Translations under genes and position numbers: made by a program
In this document: positions 26,243 through 36,609 of the stretch, piece by piece
Layout: every line of letters begins with the position of its first letter
Numbering within the stretch: the first letter of the stretch is position 1
From: Oxalobacteraceae sp. CFBP 8761
GTDB taxonomy: Bacteria > Pseudomonadota > Gammaproteobacteria > Burkholderiales > Burkholderiaceae_D
Assembly: GCA_014841595.1 (NCBI GenBank)
Contig: JACYUE010000001.1
Coordinates: 438,193-502,192 of the forward strand
Direction of reading: 5' to 3'
Length of the DNA stretch: 64,000 nucleotides
Notes under the pieces: model-generated
The model's database searches: none
What the model was told of the DNA's origin: nothing
What the model saw: the letters and a program-made list of their open reading frames with translations, nothing else

Positions 26243-28522
26243 ATGGGATTCGCCTCGAAATTGACCATGAATGTCTTCGCCAGGGGTGGCGCAGCCGATG
26301 ACGCGATGCGGCCGGTAACACCGGTCCCCGTCGCCGATGCTGCGGCGCCCGATGCGGTTGCCAGCGGTTCGGCCGCCGCCGCGGCGCGGCGCCTGGGTGG
26401 CTTTCGTGGCCGTGACGACGGCGCCGCCGATGGCGGTGGCGACATGCGCGCCACGCTCATGGGCAGCGGCTTCCAGCCGAATCGCCTGCGCCTGTTGCTG
26501 GGCGCCGTCGCCGCCGGCGCGGTGCTGACCGTGCTGGCCATGTGGCAGAACGCCGCCAGCGACGCCCGCCTGGCGGGGCAGAGCCAGGTGGCCGGTGACG
26601 CCGTGATGCACTCGCAGCGTTTCGCCAAGGCGGCGCCGATCGCGCTGCGTGGCGATGCGCAAGCGTTCTTCCAGCTGGAAGAGAGCCGCACCGAACTGGG
26701 TCGCGAACTCGATCTGCTGGCGCGTGGAGGCCAATCGCCGACCGGCCGCATTCCCGCCGCCAGCGGTCCCCGTGCCGACGACCTGCAAAAAGCCATCGTG
26801 CTGTGGAACCGCTCGTCCAAGGCCGCTGCCAACATTCTCGGCAACCGGCGCAACCTGATCGCCTTCGGCGCGAGCCTGGCCCAGTACGAAGAAGTGGGGC
26901 CGGAACTGGTCGCCATTGCCGAACGCCTGCAGCGCGACGAGGCCACCGACGCCCGGCGCCAGATGGCGGCACTAAGCCTGCTGTCGGTGACCCAGCGCCT
27001 GACGGCCGGCGCCCAGACCTTCAACACGCCGGGTTCGACCCAGAACGCGGTGACCTACATCCTGGGCGACATCGCCTCGCTCGAAGCGCTCGTCGACGGC
27101 CTGCTCGATGGCGGCGGCCGTTTTGGCCTGGCGCCACTGACGGACCTCGAAATGCGCGTGCGCCTGTCGCGCACCCGTGACAGCCTGCGCGAATACGTCA
27201 AGACCGTCACCCCGCTGATCGGCAACCTGACCAGCTACGCCGGCGCCCGCGCCGCCGAGCGCCTGATTTCGCGCGACAGCGAACCGCTGCGCGTGATGCT
27301 CGCCAAGCTGCACATGGATTACCAGCGCGACCAGGCCGGGATCAGCCCGTGGTTCTGGCTGGCCATCGGCGCCGGCGTGTTCACGCTGCTGGCTACCCTG
27401 GGCACCACCCGCGCCATGTTGCAGGAATCGCGTGAACGCGCCGCCGGCGCCGAAGGGCGCCGCCAGGAAGCCGAAGCGATGCGCCACCTGGCGCAGACCA
27501 AGGAAGAAGAAGCCAAGGCCACCAATGAACAGAATCAGGCCGCCATTTTGCGCCTGATGAACGAACTGCAGGACGTCGCCGACGGTGACCTGACGGTGCA
27601 GGCGACGGTGTCGGAAGACATCACCGGCGCGATTGCCGACTCGGTCAACTACACGGTCGAGGAACTGCGCGAGCTGGTCGTGCGGGTCATCCGCACGGCG
27701 GAGCAGGTGGCGCGCGCATCGAACGGTGCGCAGGACGTCTCGACCGAACTGCTGGGCGCGGCCGAGCAGCAGTCGCGCGAGATTCAGGATGCGTCGGCGA
27801 CGACGCTGCGCCTGGCCGGCCTGATTACCGACGTGTCGCGCTCGGCCCTCGAATCGGCCGACGTGGCGCGCCAGTCGGTGGCGGCGGCGGCGCAGGGTTC
27901 GACCGCGGTGCAGAATGCGATCGAGGGCATGCAGGAGATCCGCGAGCAGATCCAGGAAACCTCCAAGCGCATCAAGCGCCTGGGCGAATCGTCGCAGGAG
28001 ATCGGCGAGATCACCGAGCTGATTTCGGACATTACCGAGCAGACCAACGTGCTGGCGCTGAACGCCGCAATCCAGGCTGCATCGGCCGGCGAAGCAGGGC
28101 GCGGCTTCTCGGTGGTTGCCGAAGAGGTGCAGCGCCTGGCCGAACGTTCGGGCGACGCGGCCAAGCAGATCGGCGCGCTGGTGCGCACCATTCAGACCGA
28201 CACCCACGACGCGGTGGCGGCAATGGAAAAATCGACCCAGGGTGTGGTCGAGGGGGCGCGCCTGTCGGACGCCGCCGGCGCCGCGCTGTCGGACATTTCG
28301 CGCGTCTCGAACCGCCTCGGTGACCTGATCGGCGACATGTCGACCGCCACCGAACGTCAGGCCACCAAGGCCACCGGCGTGGCCGACAAGATGCAGCAGA
28401 TCCTGGCCGTGACCGAACAGACCCGCCAGGGTACGCGTCAGACCGCGCTGTCCATTCAGGAACTGGCCACGCTGGCGCAGGAACTGAAGGATTCGGTGTC
28501 CCGCTTCCGCGTGGTATCCTGA
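26243..28522 (+). CDS. pilJ: Methyl-accepting chemotaxis protein PilJ
   Basis: The 759-residue receptor has a cytoplasmic N-terminal arm of about 83 residues rich in Ala, Pro and Asp, a first membrane helix (about 84-101), a PilJ-type periplasmic helical domain (about 105-365), a second helix (about 370-390), a HAMP-like section and a long signalling helix hairpin with the tip [26 protein letters not shown]. It senses surface contact or pilin for the Pil-Chp pathway. The N-terminal arm is longer than in Pseudomonas PilJ and is absent from the family core. It is followed by chpA after 7 bases. Confidence 0.92.
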   Translation: MGFASKLTMNVFARGGAADDAMRPVTPVPVADAAAPDAVASGSAAAAARRLGGFRGRDDGAADGGGDMRATLMGSGFQPNRLRLLLGAVAAGAVLTVLAMWQNAASDARLAGQSQVAGDAVMHSQRFAKAAPIALRGDAQAFFQLEESRTELGRELDLLARGGQSPTGRIPAASGPRADDLQKAIVLWNRSSKAAANILGNRRNLIAFGASLAQYEEVGPELVAIAERLQRDEATDARRQMAALSLLSVTQRLTAGAQTFNTPGSTQNAVTYILGDIASLEALVDGLLDGGGRFGLAPLTDLEMRVRLSRTRDSLREYVKTVTPLIGNLTSYAGARAAERLISRDSEPLRVMLAKLHMDYQRDQAGISPWFWLAIGAGVFTLLATLGTTRAMLQESRERAAGAEGRRQEAEAMRHLAQTKEEEAKATNEQNQAAILRLMNELQDVADGDLTVQATVSEDITGAIADSVNYTVEELRELVVRVIRTAEQVARASNGAQDVSTELLGAAEQQSREIQDASATTLRLAGLITDVSRSALESADVARQSVAAAAQGSTAVQNAIEGMQEIREQIQETSKRIKRLGESSQEIGEITELISDITEQTNVLALNAAIQAASAGEAGRGFSVVAEEVQRLAERSGDAAKQIGALVRTIQTDTHDAVAAMEKSTQGVVEGARLSDAAGAALSDISRVSNRLGDLIGDMSTATERQATKATGVADKMQQILAVTEQTRQGTRQTALSIQELATLAQELKDSVSRFRVVS

Positions 28523-28529
28523 CCGGGCG

Positions 28530-31500
28530 ATGACGACCTTGAACCGCTCCAGCAGTTTTGATACCGGCCCGCTGTCCTGGGTCATTGGCGAAATCCGCGA
28601 CGCCCTCACACGCGCCGCGACCTCCCTGCGCGACGCAGCGGGCCGTTCGCCCGAGGCGCAGCCAACGCTGCTGCTGCATGCCAAATCGCATCTGCACCAA
28701 GCGCACGGCGCCTTGCAGATGGTCGATGTCGAAGGCGTTGGCGTGTTCACCGCCGCCGCCGAAGCGGTGCTCGATCGTTTCAAGGATGGCCAGTTGGCCT
28801 GCAACGCCGAGAGCGTGCAGGTGGTGCTGGAAGCCTTCGGTGCGCTGGGCGAATACCTCGACGAACTCCTGGGCGGCGCCCCGCAACAGCCGGCGCGCCT
28901 GTTCCCGTATTACCGCGACATGGTCGAACGCCAGGGTGACACCAAGGTCCATCCGGCCGACCTGCTGCCACTGGATCTGTCGGTGCTGCCCGAACTGCCT
29001 GCCAGTGCCACTGCCGTGGGCGAGGTCGACATCGCGGCCTGCCGCGCGCAATTCGAAAAAGCCCTGCTGCCGTACCTGAAGGCCGACGACGACGCCGCGC
29101 GCCGCGCGCAGGCGCACGACATGGCCGCGGCAATCGCGCCGATCGCAGGCGCGCAGGAAAGCGCGCGCGCGCGCCTGTTCTGGCAGGCGCTGCACGCGTT
29201 TGCCACCGTGGTGGCTGGCGGCCAGGTTGCGACCGACCTGTATGTCAAACAGCTCTTTGGCCAGATCAACCTGCAATTGCGGCGCCTGGCCAAGGGCCAG
29301 CAGGATTCCCCCGAGACGATGCTGCGCGATGCGCTGTTCTTCGTGGCCGCCGCCTGCGTGCCGGGCCCCGAGGCAGGCGCGCTGCGCCAGGCCCTGGACC
29401 TGGACGGCGCGGTGCCGCACGATTACGCCGAACGGCGCTACGGCAAACTCGATCCGCAGGCGCTGAAGGATGCACGCGAAGCGCTGGCCCGCACCAAGTC
29501 GGACTGGGACCTGATCGCCGGCGACGGCAAGCCCGACGCCGCCATCGAGAGCGATTTCAACGATGCGCTGGCACGCCTGGCCGGCGCCAGCGACAGGCTG
29601 GGCGCGCCCGCGCTGGCGCAGCTGCTGCGAGAGCTGGGCCGCGCGGCGGGCGACTCGGTGCAGTCGGGGCGCGATGACCAGTTCGGGCTGGAGATGGCCG
29701 CCGCCATGCTGTTCGTCGAGAACAGCCTGGACCAGCTGCGCCAGTTGCCCGACGATTTTTCGCAGAACGCCGAAGCCGTCGGCGCGCGCCTGTTGGCGCT
29801 GGCTGCCGGCGAAACCCCGCCCGATGCGCCGCAGTGGCAGGGCGAACTGGCGCGCCAGATCCAGCAGGGCCAGACCGTGGCCGTGCTGGCAGGCGAGGTC
29901 AAGGCCGGCCTGCGCCAGATCGAGAAACTGCTCGACGATTATTACGACGACCCGTCGAAACGCCAGGTGCTGGAACAGGCCGGGCCGGTGCTGCATGGCT
30001 TGCAGGGCGCGTTTGCCATCCTCGACCAGGAGCAGGCTGTGCTGACCGTGCGTCACGTCGAGGACGCGGTACGCACGCTGGCCGATAGCGCCAGCGATGT
30101 CACCGCGCAGCACGCGTCGCTGCACAATATCGCGCAGAACATCGGCGCCCTGGGCTTCTTCGCCGACCTGCTGGCGCAGGACAGCGCGCTGGCGCGCGGC
30201 CGCTTCACGTTCGACACTGATAAACAGCTGCTGCGCGAATTGCCGTTCGAGTTCACCGATGCCGCCGCCGCCGCCGCCGCCGCCGTCGAGACGCCGGTGG
30301 CGCCTGTCGCCGGAGCCGACGCACAGGACGACGTCGATGCCGAACTGCTCGGGATCTTCATCGCCGAAGCGCAGGAAGTGCTTGGCGTCGTGGTCGAGAC
30401 GCTGCCGCGCGCAGCCGACGAGCCGGGCAACCAGGAAACCCTGACGGGCCTGCGCCGTGCCTTCCACACGCTCAAGGGCAGCAGCCGCATGGTGGGCCTG
30501 GAAGCCTTCGGCGCGACCGCCGCCAGCATCGAGCGGGTCATGAACATCTGGCTGGCCGACGGCCGCGCGGCCACCGCCGACCTCCTGGCGCTGCTCGCGC
30601 ACGCCTACGCCGAACTGGATGCCTGGGTGGCCGAACTGGCCGCCGGCCAGGCTTCGCTGCGCGATGGCGCGGCGCTGATCGAGGCGGCGGCGCGGGTGCA
30701 GGAGGGCGGCGCGTTCGAGCTGCCGGCCGATGCACAGCCGGATGCGCAGCTCGATGCGCAGTTCGATGCGCAGTTTGATGCGCAGTTTGATGCGCAGTTT
30801 GACGATATCCCGGTACTCGACGTGCAGATCACGCCGCCGGGCGAGGATGCCGTGCGGCGCGTGGGCGACCTGACCATTGGCCAGGCGCTGCACGACGTCT
30901 ACCTGCTCGAAACCGAATCACTGTGCGCCACGCTGGAAGACGCGTTCGCCGCGCTGCGCCAGGACCCGGCGCAGCGTGCATCCGCCGATGCGATCACGGC
31001 CGCGCACACGCTGGCCGGCACCTCGGCCACGGTCGGCTACACCGCCCTGTGCGAACTGGCGCATGCGCTGGAAAGAACGCTCGAGAAGCTCACCGTGCCG
31101 GGCGCGCCCCTCGACGAGGACGGGCTGGCCCTGTTCGACACGACGCTGGCGCGCATGCGCGCGATGCTGCACGTGTTCACGCTGGGCGAACTGGCCCCGG
31201 CGCAGCCGGACCTGATCGAACAGCTGGCCGCGCTGCGCGCGCGCCTGGGCACATCGCCGTTCGACAAGCTCGAACCGGCGCTGGCCAGCCGGCTCGATAC
31301 GCTGTTTGCCGACGCCTACAAGCAGTTGCTGGCCGAGCCGCCACCGTTCACGGCGCCAGCGCCACGCGCGGCTGCGCCTGCACCGGCAGAGCCGGACGAT
31401 ATCGACGACATCTTCAGCGCATTCGGCGACGACCCGTTCGCGGCGCCGGCGCTGGAACAGGCCGCCCCGCAGCCAGGGGCGGCCGGCTTCGTTGCGGTGA

Positions 31501-33833
31501 CGCCCGATGAAGCGGTGCTGGCCGAACCGGCGCCAGAACCGGTGTCGGAACCGGAAGCTGAACCGGAAGCTGAACCAGAACCTGCACCGGAACCCGATCT
31601 GGCGCTCGAGGACCTGCACGAACCCGAGCTGGCCGGCGCCAGCGGGTACGTTGACGAGATCGACGCCGACCTGCTGCCGGTCTTCCTCGAAGAAGCCACC
31701 GACCTGCTGCCGCGCATCGGGCACGATCTGCGCCAGTGGCAGCAGGAGCCGTCCAACGCCGGCGTCGCGCAGCGCATGCAGCGCGACCTGCACACGGTCA
31801 AGGGCAGCGCGCGCATGGCCGGCGCAATGCGCCTCGGTCAGCATGCGCACGAACTGGAAACGCAGATCGAGAACATGGTCCATGCGGGCACCTCGACGCT
31901 GCCGCCGACCGCGTTCGACGAGCTGCTGGCCAACTACGACAGCGCGATGCTGCTGTTCGAGGGCTTGCAGCAGCCGGCCGGGGGCGCGGTGCCTGCTTCG
32001 GTGGAAGCCCCCGCGGCCGCGCCGGCCGAGCCGGCCCGCGCGCCGCTGGTGCGCGTACGTGCCGACATCCTCGACCGCGTCGTGAACCAGGCCGGCGAAG
32101 TGTCGATCACGCGCTCGCGCCTGGAAAACCAGATCGGCGCACTCAAATCGTCGCTCGGCGACTTCTCGGACAACGTGGGCCGCCTGCGGCGCCAGTTGCG
32201 CGAGATCGAGATGCAGGCCGAATCGCAGATCGCCTCGCGTCTGTCGATTGCCGGCGAGCGCGAATTCGATCCGCTCGAATTCGACCGCTTCACGCGCCTG
32301 CAGGAACTCACGCGCATGCTGGCCGAAAGCGTCGACGACGTCGCCTCGTTCCAGGAAAGCCTGGCGCGCACGGTCGATTCGGCCAACGAAGAACTGTCGG
32401 CCCAGGCGCGCATGACGCGCGACCTGCAGCGCGACCTGATGCGGGTGCGGATGGTGCCGTTTGCCAGCCTGTCCGAGCGCCTGTTCCGCGTCGCGCGCCA
32501 GACCGCGAAAGAAACCGACAAGCGCGTCAACCTGGATATCCGGGGCGGCGCCGTGGAAATCGACCGTGGCGTGCTGGAACAGATGGCCGCGCCGTTCGAA
32601 CACCTGCTGCGCAATGCGATCGTGCACGGCATCGAGCCGCGCGCGGCGCGTCAGAGCGCCGGCAAGGCCGAGACGGGCGAACTGCTGGTGCAGGTCAGCC
32701 AGCACGGCAACGAAGTCCTGATCAACTTCAGCGACGACGGCGCGGGGCTGGACCTGGAACGCATCCGCGCCAAGGCGCTGGCCGGCGGCCTGATTGCCGA
32801 GGGCGACGAGGCGCCGGACGAACAGGTGACCGACCTGATTTTCGCACCGGGCTTTTCGACGGCGGACACGCTGACCGAACTGGCCGGGCGTGGCGTCGGC
32901 ATGGACGTGGTGCGCTCCGAAGCGCAGGCGCTGGGCGGACGTGTTGCGGTGGCGTCCGAGGCCGGGCAGGGCGCGCGCTTCACGATCACGCTGCCGCTGA
33001 CGCTGGCCGTGGCGCAGGTCGTGCTGGTGGTGGCCGGTGGCCGCACCCATGCGGTGCCGTCGACGCTGGTCGAAGCGGTGCAGCAGGTACGCGAGGCCGA
33101 CCTGGCTGCCGCCATCGACGCCGGCAGCATCGCGTTGGCCGGCCACGAACTGGCGCTGTATGGCTTGCCGGATTTGCTGGGCATGGACGACGACGAGCGC
33201 ATCACGACGCAGCGTTCGACGCCGGTGCTGGTCTTGAATGGCGGCAGCCGTCGCATCGCGCTGCGCGTCGACGAAGTGCTGGGCAACCGTGAGGTGGTGG
33301 TCAAGAACATCGGCCGCCAGCTGGCGCGCATGCCGGGCATCGACGGCGCCACGGTACTGGGTTCGGGCGAGATCGTCCTGATTCTCGATCCGCTGGCACT
33401 GGCGCAGCAGCCACAAGGTGCGGCACGTGTGAAGCAGGCCGTCGCGCTGCAAATACGGCGTCCTACCGTGATGGTGGTCGACGATTCGCTGACGGTGAGG
33501 CGCGTGACGCAGCGCCTGCTCGAACGCGAAGGCTACCGCGTGGTGCTGGCCAAGGACGGCATCGAGGCGCTGGAGCTGATCGGGCAGGGCGCGCCGGACC
33601 TGATGCTGGTCGATATCGAGATGCCGCGCATGGACGGCTTCGACCTGACCCGCAATGTGCGGGGCAATGACGCAACGAAGGCGATCCCGATCATCATGAT
33701 CACGTCGCGCACGGCCGACAAGCATCGCAACGTGGCGCTTGGACTGGGCGTGAATGCCTACTTCGGCAAGCCGTACCAGGAGACGGTGCTGCTGGCGGCG
33801 ATCGAGGGCTTGCTGGGCGGCGAATCAGCATAA
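28530..33833 (+). CDS. chpA: Hybrid CheA-type kinase ChpA/PilL with several Hpt domains and a CheY domain
   Basis: The 1767-residue kinase of the Pil-Chp system. An N-terminal FimL-like section (about 1-560, with a degenerate HxxxAHGAL motif) is followed by three histidine phosphotransfer domains with their phospho-His: His646 (HTLKGSSR), His826 (HTLAGTSA) and His1088 (HTVKGSAR). Next come the dimerisation helices, the ATPase domain (LLRNAIVHGIEPR, GRGVGMDVVRSE), a CheW-like domain and a C-terminal receiver with Asp1695 (MLVDIEMPRMDG). Acidic/Pro linkers join the Hpt units, one being a 12-bp tandem repeat. Pseudomonas ChpA has six Hpt, one Thr and one Ser variant; here I count three intact His sites. 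Confidence 0.93.
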   Translation: MTTLNRSSSFDTGPLSWVIGEIRDALTRAATSLRDAAGRSPEAQPTLLLHAKSHLHQAHGALQMVDVEGVGVFTAAAEAVLDRFKDGQLACNAESVQVVLEAFGALGEYLDELLGGAPQQPARLFPYYRDMVERQGDTKVHPADLLPLDLSVLPELPASATAVGEVDIAACRAQFEKALLPYLKADDDAARRAQAHDMAAAIAPIAGAQESARARLFWQALHAFATVVAGGQVATDLYVKQLFGQINLQLRRLAKGQQDSPETMLRDALFFVAAACVPGPEAGALRQALDLDGAVPHDYAERRYGKLDPQALKDAREALARTKSDWDLIAGDGKPDAAIESDFNDALARLAGASDRLGAPALAQLLRELGRAAGDSVQSGRDDQFGLEMAAAMLFVENSLDQLRQLPDDFSQNAEAVGARLLALAAGETPPDAPQWQGELARQIQQGQTVAVLAGEVKAGLRQIEKLLDDYYDDPSKRQVLEQAGPVLHGLQGAFAILDQEQAVLTVRHVEDAVRTLADSASDVTAQHASLHNIAQNIGALGFFADLLAQDSALARGRFTFDTDKQLLRELPFEFTDAAAAAAAAVETPVAPVAGADAQDDVDAELLGIFIAEAQEVLGVVVETLPRAADEPGNQETLTGLRRAFHTLKGSSRMVGLEAFGATAASIERVMNIWLADGRAATADLLALLAHAYAELDAWVAELAAGQASLRDGAALIEAAARVQEGGAFELPADAQPDAQLDAQFDAQFDAQFDAQFDDIPVLDVQITPPGEDAVRRVGDLTIGQALHDVYLLETESLCATLEDAFAALRQDPAQRASADAITAAHTLAGTSATVGYTALCELAHALERTLEKLTVPGAPLDEDGLALFDTTLARMRAMLHVFTLGELAPAQPDLIEQLAALRARLGTSPFDKLEPALASRLDTLFADAYKQLLAEPPPFTAPAPRAAAPAPAEPDDIDDIFSAFGDDPFAAPALEQAAPQPGAAGFVAVTPDEAVLAEPAPEPVSEPEAEPEAEPEPAPEPDLALEDLHEPELAGASGYVDEIDADLLPVFLEEATDLLPRIGHDLRQWQQEPSNAGVAQRMQRDLHTVKGSARMAGAMRLGQHAHELETQIENMVHAGTSTLPPTAFDELLANYDSAMLLFEGLQQPAGGAVPASVEAPAAAPAEPARAPLVRVRADILDRVVNQAGEVSITRSRLENQIGALKSSLGDFSDNVGRLRRQLREIEMQAESQIASRLSIAGEREFDPLEFDRFTRLQELTRMLAESVDDVASFQESLARTVDSANEELSAQARMTRDLQRDLMRVRMVPFASLSERLFRVARQTAKETDKRVNLDIRGGAVEIDRGVLEQMAAPFEHLLRNAIVHGIEPRAARQSAGKAETGELLVQVSQHGNEVLINFSDDGAGLDLERIRAKALAGGLIAEGDEAPDEQVTDLIFAPGFSTADTLTELAGRGVGMDVVRSEAQALGGRVAVASEAGQGARFTITLPLTLAVAQVVLVVAGGRTHAVPSTLVEAVQQVREADLAAAIDAGSIALAGHELALYGLPDLLGMDDDERITTQRSTPVLVLNGGSRRIALRVDEVLGNREVVVKNIGRQLARMPGIDGATVLGSGEIVLILDPLALAQQPQGAARVKQAVALQIRRPTVMVVDDSLTVRRVTQRLLEREGYRVVLAKDGIEALELIGQGAPDLMLVDIEMPRMDGFDLTRNVRGNDATKAIPIIMITSRTADKHRNVALGLGVNAYFGKPYQETVLLAAIEGLLGGESA
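30729..30800 (+). repeat. 12-bp tandem repeat, six copies, inside chpA
   Basis: Six consecutive 12-base units of the form GATGCGCAGTTT run from 30729 to 30800; the last three are identical and the first three differ at one to four bases. They encode Asp-Ala-Gln-Phe repeats in the linker between the first and second Hpt domains. The frame is preserved by any copy-number change. Confidence 0.93.
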
Positions 33834-33850
33834 CGCCTTAACGACGGCGT

Positions 33851-35344
33851 TCAGTCGTCGTTCGCGTCGTCCTTCTCGTCCTCTGCCTTCGCCACCACTT
33901 TCTTCACCACCGCAAAGCGCTCCAGTGTGCGCTGCCGCGCCGCGTCGTGCTCCACGACCGGCGCCGGATAATCCCGTCCCAGCACCACCCCGCGCTCTGC
34001 CAGCACATCCGGCTTCACCAGCCACGGCGCGTGAATCTGCTTGCCGTCCAGCTTTGCCAGTTGCGGCAGGTAGCGCCGGATGAACTCCCCGCGCGCATCG
34101 AAGCGCGTCGATTGCGTGACCGGATTGAAGATCCGGAACCACGGCTGCGCGTCGCACCCGGTCGACGCCGCCCACTGCCAGCCGCCGTTGTTCGACGCCA
34201 GCTCATAATCATTGAGCTGGCGCGCGAAATAGCGCTCGCCGCGGCGCCAGTCGATCCCCAGATCCTTGGTCAAAAAACTGGCCGTGACCATGCGCAGCCG
34301 GTTGTGCATGAAGCCCGTTTGATTGAGCTGCAGCATCGCCGCATCGACCAGCGGATACCCGGTGCGCCCCTCGCACCAGGCCGCGAACAGCGCGTCGGCT
34401 TCGTCCCCGGTTTCCCACTCGACCGCATCGAACGCCGGCTTGAACGAACGTTCGACCACGTGCGGGTTCTGCGACAGCACCATCGCATAGAAGTCACGCC
34501 AGATCAGTTCTGACAGCCACACGGACGCACCCGTGCCGCCCGCGCCCGACTGCACCATGTCGCGCGCGCTGCGCACCAGGTGGCGGATCGACGTGGTGCC
34601 AAAGCGCAGGTGCGCCGACAGCCGTGAGGTGCCTTCTTCGGCCGGGAAGTCGCGCGCACGACCATAGTCGGCCATCTCGGTCACAAACGCCTCGAACATC
34701 TCCTCGGCCCCATCCATCCCGGCAGGCAGTGGCGGCTCGCCCGACGTGAAGCCGATGTCTTCCAGGGCCGGCAGGGCGGCCGGCGCACCAGTGGGCGGCG
34801 CGAACGCATGCGCATGGGCGTCGACCGGGTAGGTGGCCAGGGTTTCGGGATGGGCCGCGAGACGCTTGAGCCAGGCGTTCTTGTACGGCGTAAACACCGA
34901 GAACACGCCGCCGGCGAGAGTGAGCACTTCCTGCTTCTCGAAGATGACCTGGTCCTTGTAGGTATGGAAGGCGCAGTCGCGCTCGGCCAGTTGTTCGGCC
35001 ACGGCGAGATCGCGCGCAATGGCCGACGGTTCATGGTCGGTGCCAACATGCACGGCATCGATCCCGAGTTCTTCCGCCAAAGCAACGACTTCATCGCGCG
35101 CGCTGCCGTGGCGCACGATCAGGTAGCCTCCAAGGCGACGCAGTTCCGTGTCGAGCTGGGCCAGGCTGGCATGGATGAAACGCAGACGCCGGTCATCCTT
35201 TGGCAACTCATCGAGGATGTCGGTGCCGTACACGAACACGCAATACACCTGCTGTGATGAACGCAGGGCGTGGTGCAGGGGGGCGTGGTCGAACGCGCGC
35301 AGGTCGCGGCGAAACCAGACTAAAGACTTGCTTAAATTCATCAT
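33851..35344 (-). CDS. phrB: Deoxyribodipyrimidine photolyase (FAD)
   Basis: The 497-residue protein repairs cyclobutane pyrimidine dimers using light. It starts LVWFRRDLRAFDHAPLHHAL, the antenna-binding domain, and has the FAD domain with TSRLSAHLRFG, ELIWRDFY, GRTGYPLVDAAMLQLNQTGFMHNRLRMVTASFLTKDL, and DYELASNNGGWQW with the Trp involved in electron transfer, all in the class I arrangement. Start ATG 35344 (second ATG at 35341) was preferred to a TTG at 35359. It is convergent with chpA, and divergent from yqgE across 191 bases. Confidence 0.95.
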   Translation of the reverse strand: MMNLSKSLVWFRRDLRAFDHAPLHHALRSSQQVYCVFVYGTDILDELPKDDRRLRFIHASLAQLDTELRRLGGYLIVRHGSARDEVVALAEELGIDAVHVGTDHEPSAIARDLAVAEQLAERDCAFHTYKDQVIFEKQEVLTLAGGVFSVFTPYKNAWLKRLAAHPETLATYPVDAHAHAFAPPTGAPAALPALEDIGFTSGEPPLPAGMDGAEEMFEAFVTEMADYGRARDFPAEEGTSRLSAHLRFGTTSIRHLVRSARDMVQSGAGGTGASVWLSELIWRDFYAMVLSQNPHVVERSFKPAFDAVEWETGDEADALFAAWCEGRTGYPLVDAAMLQLNQTGFMHNRLRMVTASFLTKDLGIDWRRGERYFARQLNDYELASNNGGWQWAASTGCDAQPWFRIFNPVTQSTRFDARGEFIRRYLPQLAKLDGKQIHAPWLVKPDVLAERGVVLGRDYPAPVVEHDAARQRTLERFAVVKKVVAKAEDEKDDANDD

Positions 35345-35535
35345 CGTGTGCGAGGTCAAGGCGGATCCAGATTTTACTGCCCATCATCGAAACGTGTGGC
35401 GCCCGAGGAATGCTTCCAATGGCCTCAGGGGCAAATGGGTGTAAACTGTCGAAAAGCGTAAGGTTGTTCTGCAGATATCTGGCAGCCGTTCAACAGAAGT
35501 AACAACGCGAGAGTGCGCCTTTTGAGAGCAATCGT

Positions 35536-36192
35536 ATGAAAAAAACCAAAGTTGGCCAAACTCTTCCCATGCCGGGCATGCCCCGTGAGCAGGATGGCTC
35601 CCCTGGTATGGCGGGCCCGGCAGCATCCGGCCTGAACCTGGCGAACCACTTCCTGATCGCCATGCCGTCGATCCAGGACCCCGTCTTCGGCGGCACCGTC
35701 GTCTATGTCTGCGAGCACAACGACAAGGGCGTGCTCGGCGTGGTCATCAACAAGCCGACCGACATGACGATGGAAACCCTGTTCGACCGCGTCGACCTCA
35801 AGCTGGCCGAAGGTTTGCGCGCCACCGTCGTCGACGAGCCGATCATGTTCGGCGGCCCCGTGCAGGACGACCGCGGCTTCGTGCTGCATTCGCCGGGCGG
35901 GCGCTATTCGTCGTCGCTGACCGTCACCGACGACGTCTCGTTTACCACCTCGATCGATGTGCTCGAGGCCGTCGCCAACGGCGGTGGCCCGGCGCGCATG
36001 CTCGTCTCCATCGGCTATGCCGGCTGGAGCCCGGGCCAGCTCGAAGAAGAAATTTCGCGCAATGGCTGGCTGACGGTGGGCGCCGACGCGCGCGTGCTGT
36101 TCGACCTGCCGATCGAAGAGCGCTACCACGCCGCCATCAAGCTGCTGGGCATCGATCCCCTGATGCTCGCCACCGAAGCCGGCCATGCGTAA
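35536..36192 (+). CDS. YqgE/AlgH family protein
   Basis: The 218-residue protein has the UPF0301 hallmarks: LNLANHFLIAMPSIQDPVFGGTVVYVCEHNDKGVLGVVINKP and MFGGPVQDDRGFVLH, then GYAGWSPGQLEEEI and a C-terminal RYHAAIKLLGIDP. About 30 residues precede the conserved core, more than usual. The family is widespread; in Pseudomonas AlgH affects alginate regulation, but the molecular role is unknown. It sits in the common order yqgE-ruvX-pyrR-pyrB-pyrC'. Confidence 0.93.
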   Translation: MKKTKVGQTLPMPGMPREQDGSPGMAGPAASGLNLANHFLIAMPSIQDPVFGGTVVYVCEHNDKGVLGVVINKPTDMTMETLFDRVDLKLAEGLRATVVDEPIMFGGPVQDDRGFVLHSPGGRYSSSLTVTDDVSFTTSIDVLEAVANGGGPARMLVSIGYAGWSPGQLEEEISRNGWLTVGADARVLFDLPIEERYHAAIKLLGIDPLMLATEAGHA

Positions 36193-36218
36193 CGTGTTCC
36201 TGTACAAGAAACGCGTGC

Positions 36219-36605
36219 ATGGTTGATATCGTTCTTGGCTTCGACTTCGGCATCAAGCGGATTGGCATTGCCATGGGCAACACCCTGACTGGGCAGGCCC
36301 AGCCTTTGAGAGTCGTCAGCGCGATCGACAACGCCACCCGCTTCCAGATCATTGGCGAGCTGATCGCCCAATGGCAGCCGGCGCGCTTGATCGTGGGCGA
36401 GCCGCGCCATCCCGATGGCGCCGAGCACGACATGACCTTGCGCAGCCGCCGCTTTGCCAACCAGCTGCATGGCCGCTTCAACCTTCCCGTCGAACTGGTC
36501 GATGAACGCTATTCGTCGGCCGTGATCGCATCAAAGCGCGGCGAGGTCATCGACGACAAGGCGGCCGCCATTATTTTGCAACAGTATTTTGACGCATCAC
36601 GCTAA
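36219..36605 (+). CDS. ruvX: Putative Holliday junction resolvase / pre-16S rRNA nuclease YqgF
   Basis: The 128-residue protein of the RNase H-like fold begins VLGFDFGIKRIGIAMGN, with the catalytic Asp, and contains LIVGEPRHPDG, VELVDERYSSAVI and an Asp in VIDDKAAAIILQQY. In E. coli YqgF is needed for 16S rRNA 5'-end maturation. It follows yqgE by 26 bases and precedes pyrR by 4 bases. Confidence 0.94.
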   Translation: MVDIVLGFDFGIKRIGIAMGNTLTGQAQPLRVVSAIDNATRFQIIGELIAQWQPARLIVGEPRHPDGAEHDMTLRSRRFANQLHGRFNLPVELVDERYSSAVIASKRGEVIDDKAAAIILQQYFDASR

Positions 36606-36609
36606 CCCT

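Noticed and set aside
28032-33725. Minus-strand frames of 610, 953 and 935 residues across pilJ and chpA
   Set aside because: All are shadows of the pilJ-chpA frames, rich in Arg, His and Gln with no domains.
33832-33852. Short inverted repeat AACGCC/GGCGTT between chpA and photolyase
   Set aside because: Only six pairs and no T-run on either side, so not called as a terminator.
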